Assembly: GCA_026391835.1 (NCBI GenBank)
Contig: JAPLDF010000072.1
Span: 1-64,000, forward strand
Length of the DNA stretch: 64,000 nt
DNA from: Bacteroidota bacterium
GTDB lineage: Bacteria > Bacteroidota > Bacteroidia > Bacteroidales > FEN-979
Direction: 5' to 3'
Part shown: piece after piece, positions 60,043 to 64,000 of the stretch
How the letters are laid out: each line of letters starts with the position of its first letter
Position numbering within the stretch: the stretch's first letter is position 1
Made by a program: the position numbers and the translations under genes
The notes under the pieces: generated by a model
Databases searched by the model: none
What the model was told of the DNA's origin: nothing
The model's input: the letters and a program-made list of their open reading frames with translations, nothing else

Positions 60043-60729
60043 ATGGAGAATAGTGAGATTACTGTTTTACTGGTTGATGACGAGCCGGATATCCTTGAAT
60101 TCCTGGGATATAACCTGGAGAGGGAAGGATACAGGGTATTAACTGCCAAAAACGGGCAGAAGGGTCTGAAAATTGCCAGGGAGCAGAAACCCCAGTTGAT
60201 AATCCTGGATGTCATGATGCCGGTAATGGATGGCATGGAAACCTGCCATGAAATCAGGAAGATTCCCGAACTGGCCGATACACTGATCGCTTTTTTGACT
60301 GCAAGGGGGGAAGATTATTCACAGATTGCGGGTTTTGAGGCCGGGGCCGATGATTATATCACCAAGCCAATTAAACCGAAAGTGTTTGTGAGCCGCATCC
60401 AGGCGTTGTTAAGACGAATGAAGGAGGTGCCTGAAAACGCAAGTATCATAACACTGAACGGGTTTACGATTGATAAAGACCGGTACCTTATTATAAAGGA
60501 TGGTAAGGAGATCACGCTTGTCAGGATGGAGTTTGAATTGCTGGTATTCCTGGTTTCCCAACAGGGCAAAGTCGTATCCCGTGATGAAATATTTGACAAT
60601 GTATGGGGCAATGATGTTGTGGTTGGCGACCGGACAATCGATGTCCACATCCGCAGGATAAGGGAGAAATTGGGCATCAGCAGCATTAAAACCGTGAAAG
60701 GGATCGGGTATAAATTTTGGGAGGGATAA
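60043..60729 (+). CDS. OmpR/PhoB-type response regulator
   Basis: A 228-residue regulator: receiver with D12-D13, phospho-acceptor D56 (LIILDVMMPV) and K108 (YITKPI), followed by a winged-helix domain (EITLVRMEFELLVFLVSQQG, GDRTIDVHIRRIREKLG, TVKGIGYKF). It activates or represses genes through tandem binding sites. No histidine kinase is beside it in the window, so it is an orphan here. TGATCTTTGC, one base from the -7 consensus, lies about 50 bp upstream. Confidence 0.92.
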   Translation: MENSEITVLLVDDEPDILEFLGYNLEREGYRVLTAKNGQKGLKIAREQKPQLIILDVMMPVMDGMETCHEIRKIPELADTLIAFLTARGEDYSQIAGFEAGADDYITKPIKPKVFVSRIQALLRRMKEVPENASIITLNGFTIDKDRYLIIKDGKEITLVRMEFELLVFLVSQQGKVVSRDEIFDNVWGNDVVVGDRTIDVHIRRIREKLGISSIKTVKGIGYKFWEG

Positions 60730-60741
60730 CGACTCTGCTCC

Positions 60742-61101
60742 CTATTTCTTTTTCTTCTTGCTTTTCGTTTTCTTCTCTTCCTTCTTTTCTTTTACCTTTT
60801 TTTCTTTCTTTTCCTGTTTAACCGTTTCAGCTGGTTCCACAATTACCGGCTCTGCCTTTTTGCGGCTGGGGAAGAAGGAGAAGAAGATCAACCGGTACTC
60901 TTTTGCAAGCTGGTTGATGTCTTTCTGCAGGATCGGCTGAAATTTTTTCTCAATCTCCAGGTAAAATGAGCCCTCATCTCCGTCCTGGAAAATGACCAGG
61001 GTCTTTTTCCTGTTAACTCCTGAGATAAGTTTTTTTACATCCTTCAAATCTCCGAGGATATGAACCTCCGGCAAGCCTTTTATCAGTTTTTTCATTTTCA
61101 A
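60742..61101 (-). CDS. Lysine-rich protein of unknown function
   Basis: A 119-residue protein. The first 80 residues could form a folded domain with alternating strands (PEVHILGDLKDVKKLISGVN, KTLVIFQDGDEGSFYLEIEK, LIFFSFFPSRK); the last 35 residues are almost only lysine and glutamate. No signal peptide and no family is recognised. A basic tail of this type suggests binding to nucleic acid or to an acidic polymer. It converges with the regulator, 12 bp apart. Its own promoter should lie in the gap that follows. Confidence 0.55.
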   Translation of the reverse strand: MKMKKLIKGLPEVHILGDLKDVKKLISGVNRKKTLVIFQDGDEGSFYLEIEKKFQPILQKDINQLAKEYRLIFFSFFPSRKKAEPVIVEPAETVKQEKKEKKVKEKKEEKKTKSKKKKK

Positions 61102-61392
61102 ATTGGAATTTTGATTAATCCGGTAAAATTACAATTACACTTCAAGATAAATGTTAAATAACTATTAAATTATTCATGGTTCTTTACATGGCGGAAGTTC
61201 AGAATTTATTAAAAACGGGAAGAATCTTAATCCCGAATAAGCGTCAGGTTACCATATGTTAACTGTATATTAAATAAATGAATCCAGATCATGAACAAAT
61301 TCGCCATCTCCTTACGTATTCAACATAAGCATGATGTTTAAGCCAGAAAAACAGGCAGGTAAAACTTCATATACTGTTAACAAGGAGTTAAT

Positions 61393-61432
61393 CCACAGTT
61401 AACATGCCTGTGGAATCGGTGCGGTAATTTTG
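61393..61432 (+). promoter_or_regulatory. Inverted repeat and -7 element before the TonB-dependent receptor
   Basis: CCACAG (61393-61398) and CTGTGG (61408-61413) form an inverted repeat, and TAATTTTG (61425-61432) fits the -7 consensus TAnnTTTG. The start codon follows at 61448. The inverted repeat may be an operator. The rest of the gap from 61102 to 61392 shows no gene; it is AT-rich with scattered hairpins. Confidence 0.4.
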
Positions 61433-61447
61433 CCGCAAACAATTCCA

Positions 61448-64000
61448 ATGAAGCATTACATCATACTCTTAACTGTTTTATTTCTTGAATTTCTGTCGTT
61501 TACAGCACTGAGCCAGGGATCCATCCAGGGAAAGATCACAGATATTAAAACGAAGGAAAGCATTGTCGGTGCAAGCGTATTTCTGAAAGGTACCACCATT
61601 GGCGCCTCGACCGACATAGAAGGAAACTATCTTATTAAAAATGTCAAACCGGGTACCTATAATATAGTGGTCTCCTTTATCTCTTACAAAGTCGATACCA
61701 TCACCGGGGTTAAAGTCACAAAGGACAAAGTTACGACACTTGACCATGGCATAAGTGAGACCATGACACAGCTTTCAGAAGTTTCCGTTACCGCACGAAA
61801 AAAAACAGATACTGAAATCTCAGTCATCAGCGCCAGCAAGCAAAGCAATCTCATTATCGTGGGGGTTTCATCACAAATGATAGCCAAATCGCAGGATAAG
61901 GATGCATCGGAAGTCATCAGAAGGCTTCCGGGTGTGACCATCATGGGAGGAAGATTTGTGGTTGTGCGCGGACTCACCGAGCGTTACAACACCGTTTGGC
62001 TCAACAATGCGTCGACCCCGAGCAGCGAGACGGACCAGCGCGCATTTTCTTTCGACATACTACCCAGCAACATGATTGCCAACATGGTGATCTATAAAAC
62101 GCCCGCACCGGAAATACCGGCTGATTTTGCAGGGGCTTTCATACAGATATCCACAAAAAACATCCCAGAGAAGAACAGTCTGGGTTTTGGTTATACTGTA
62201 GGTTACAATGACGGCGCCTCCCTTAAGGAATTTCAAAAATATCAGGGTGGCAAAACCGACTGGCTTGGTTTTGACGATGGAACCCGCAAATTACCCGGCA
62301 TCATCCCATCCACAAATGAAGTACTTCAATTGCAGGATTACGGCGGCGGCGGGACACCCGAAGAGAATGCCTACCGCAAGCAGCGCATGCTTGACATTGC
62401 CCGTTCATTCAGTTCGATCTCCTCAAGTACCGGCAGAACGGCACCCCTTGACAATAAATTCAACGTTGATTTCAGCCACATCTTCAATGCCGGCAACATG
62501 AAAATAGGGAATATTACGGCATTGAGCTATAAATTAAGCCACAGCATTGACGAAATTGAGCGATTAAAGGTGGAATCATACGGAACCACGAATAGCGGTG
62601 TTACATATTCAAAATCATACCAGGATCTGGAGAATGATGAAGGTGTTGGTATCGGTGCCATTTCGAACTGGTCGCTGTCAACGGGAAAAAGTGTTTTTGA
62701 ATTCAACAATTTGTTTAACCAGACCGGCATCTCCTCCACCATTGTCCGGACCGGTATTGACCATTACCGCGATGACAACCGTGTATATAAAACGATGCTC
62801 GGGTACGCAAGCCGGACCATCTATTCCGGGTCGATCGGGGGAAGCCACAACATGAATGAATTTAACTCCCTTAAATGGACACTTGGATACTCCTACGCCA
62901 ACCAGAGTGAGCCCGATAACAGGCTGATCAACTATTATGCACCCAAAAAGAACGACAGTACCTATTACCCGTTTCAGCTTGACTATACTGCCACAGCAAA
63001 TGCCGACGGAAATGCCCGGCTTTTTACCGGTGTGAAAGAAAATATTTACAACGGGAACGTTAACTACCAGCATACTTTCAACTTTGGCAAGTTTACGCCG
63101 GAACTTAAAACCGGGATTTTCGGCGAACGGAAAAACCGTGATTTTTATGTTCGTCCGTTTGGCGTGATCTGGGCGAAAACCGGCGTGATCAACCAGGAGA
63201 TCCTTCATCAGCCGATTGACAGTGTCTATAATGAAACCAATTTCAATTTCCAGGACGGTGTAATCTATCGTGAAGTGTACGATCCGGGTTACCAGTATAA
63301 AATTGAAAACACTCTGCTGGCAGGCTATCTGGCACTTAGGATCCCCGTTGGGAAATTCCTGAACATTTATGGAGGCTTGCGGGTAGAAAACAACAAACTG
63401 GTCCTCTGGGGTCCGAATGCAAACCGGGAGATGGCAGTTCAGACAACGCGGGACACCCTGAACCTGTTTCCTTCGGTGAATATCACGTTTAATATCAACG
63501 AAAAAAACCTGATCAGGCTGGCCTATGGCAGAACCATAAACCGGCCTGAGTTCCGGGAAGTAGCCCCTTTTGCTTTTTACAACTTCAAGGAGAACGTAAC
63601 GGTTTACGGTAACCCGGGCATTAAATCATGTTACATCGACAATTATGACCTCCGTTATGAATGGTATCCCAGCCCGGGTGAAATGATCACCGTTGGGGCA
63701 TTCTATAAAAAATTTGACAGTCCCATCGAAGCAACCTGGGTTCCTGCTTCGGGCGGGGAGTGGGACCTCCATTACCTGAATGCACTCAACGGGAACAGCA
63801 TCGGGGCTGAAGTTGACATCAGGATTGGTCTTCAGAACTGGTCGAACAAGCATAATTTCCTGCGCACCTTCAGGAATTTTTCCTTCGTGCTCAATGCAGC
63901 TTACATCAGGTCGCGCGTGGAAACAAACCCGGAATACCTCTTCGTGCTCGATCATAACCGGCCCATGTACGGCCAGTCGCCCTACATTGTAAATGCCGGA
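61448..64000 (+). CDS. TonB-dependent outer-membrane receptor (3' end outside window)
   Basis: An open frame of 851 codons that reaches the right edge without a stop. It has a signal peptide (to about residue 22, LSQG), a carboxypeptidase-regulatory-like domain (IQGKITDIKTKESIVGASVF, GNYLIKNVKPGTYNIVVSF), and a plug domain with IRRLPGVTIMGGRFVVVRGL, TERYNTVWLNN and QISTKNIP, followed by a beta-barrel (GYSYANQSEPDNRLINYY, RLAYGRTINRPEFREVAPF). The plug resembles outer-membrane receptors that have no SusD partner, but the downstream gene is not visible. The substrate is unknown. No in-frame interruption was seen. Confidence 0.9.
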   Translation, partial: MKHYIILLTVLFLEFLSFTALSQGSIQGKITDIKTKESIVGASVFLKGTTIGASTDIEGNYLIKNVKPGTYNIVVSFISYKVDTITGVKVTKDKVTTLDHGISETMTQLSEVSVTARKKTDTEISVISASKQSNLIIVGVSSQMIAKSQDKDASEVIRRLPGVTIMGGRFVVVRGLTERYNTVWLNNASTPSSETDQRAFSFDILPSNMIANMVIYKTPAPEIPADFAGAFIQISTKNIPEKNSLGFGYTVGYNDGASLKEFQKYQGGKTDWLGFDDGTRKLPGIIPSTNEVLQLQDYGGGGTPEENAYRKQRMLDIARSFSSISSSTGRTAPLDNKFNVDFSHIFNAGNMKIGNITALSYKLSHSIDEIERLKVESYGTTNSGVTYSKSYQDLENDEGVGIGAISNWSLSTGKSVFEFNNLFNQTGISSTIVRTGIDHYRDDNRVYKTMLGYASRTIYSGSIGGSHNMNEFNSLKWTLGYSYANQSEPDNRLINYYAPKKNDSTYYPFQLDYTATANADGNARLFTGVKENIYNGNVNYQHTFNFGKFTPELKTGIFGERKNRDFYVRPFGVIWAKTGVINQEILHQPIDSVYNETNFNFQDGVIYREVYDPGYQYKIENTLLAGYLALRIPVGKFLNIYGGLRVENNKLVLWGPNANREMAVQTTRDTLNLFPSVNITFNINEKNLIRLAYGRTINRPEFREVAPFAFYNFKENVTVYGNPGIKSCYIDNYDLRYEWYPSPGEMITVGAFYKKFDSPIEATWVPASGGEWDLHYLNALNGNSIGAEVDIRIGLQNWSNKHNFLRTFRNFSFVLNAAYIRSRVETNPEYLFVLDHNRPMYGQSPYIVNAG

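Overview
The window comes from a member of the Bacteroidota, probably near the Bacteroidales/Marinilabiliales. The main reasons are many proteins with the local lipoprotein and porin style, a TonB-dependent receptor with a carboxypeptidase-regulatory-like N-terminus, FISUMP and DUF1566-type surface proteins, a LytS/LytTR pair, and promoters with the Bacteroidota TAnnTTTG -7 element instead of a TATAAT box. Ribosome binding sites are weak throughout, so starts were chosen from homology, signal peptides and gene overlaps.

Positions 1 to about 17,600 are accessory DNA with a visible history of insertion. The left edge holds the end of an integrated element: a large CHC2-Toprim-P-loop primase that runs off the window, two duplicated excisionase-like HTH genes separated by an array of five 11-bp repeats, a HEPN/MNT pair, and then a tRNA 3'-end-like sequence followed by a terminator, which looks like an attR. 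A second, more decayed copy of the same junction, with the same 64-bp internal spacing, lies about 4.3 kb to the right, which suggests tandem integration at one site. Around it are two very large secreted surface proteins (912 and 1021 aa), an HXXEE membrane protein, remnants of an AraC regulator, an IS21 istB, two-component genes and an alpha/beta-hydrolase, and several dispersed and MITE-like repeats.

From about 17,600 to the right edge the gene content is mostly core-like and dense: a patatin phospholipase; an envelope lipoprotein/membrane protein pair; a beta-CASP nuclease directly followed by pyruvate kinase; small outer-membrane barrels; ppnP; a cytochrome b/Rieske/octaheme cytochrome operon (26.6-30.7 kb); three barrel-only Omp85-like proteins; a tricorn-type protease; an MscS channel; a DUF421 protein; a LiaF-like/LytS/LytTR operon; YbaK; a run of dapF, GNAT, mltG, DUF2279, a DUF4190-like protein, nnr and a small HD hydrolase; parE; an ScpB-like crotonase; an LpxH-like phosphatase; a GT4/GH13/CHAD operon; and finally an orphan OmpR-type regulator and a TonB-dependent receptor that runs off the right edge.

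The strongest candidates for something new are the bc-type complex whose third subunit is an octaheme cytochrome fused to HEAT and TPR repeats, the tandem attR-like junctions with the phased 11-bp array between duplicated HTH genes, and heptanucleotide arrays (TGACAAG)n, two of which begin exactly at the stop codon of a gene. No complete tRNA, rRNA, CRISPR array or complete prophage is visible.
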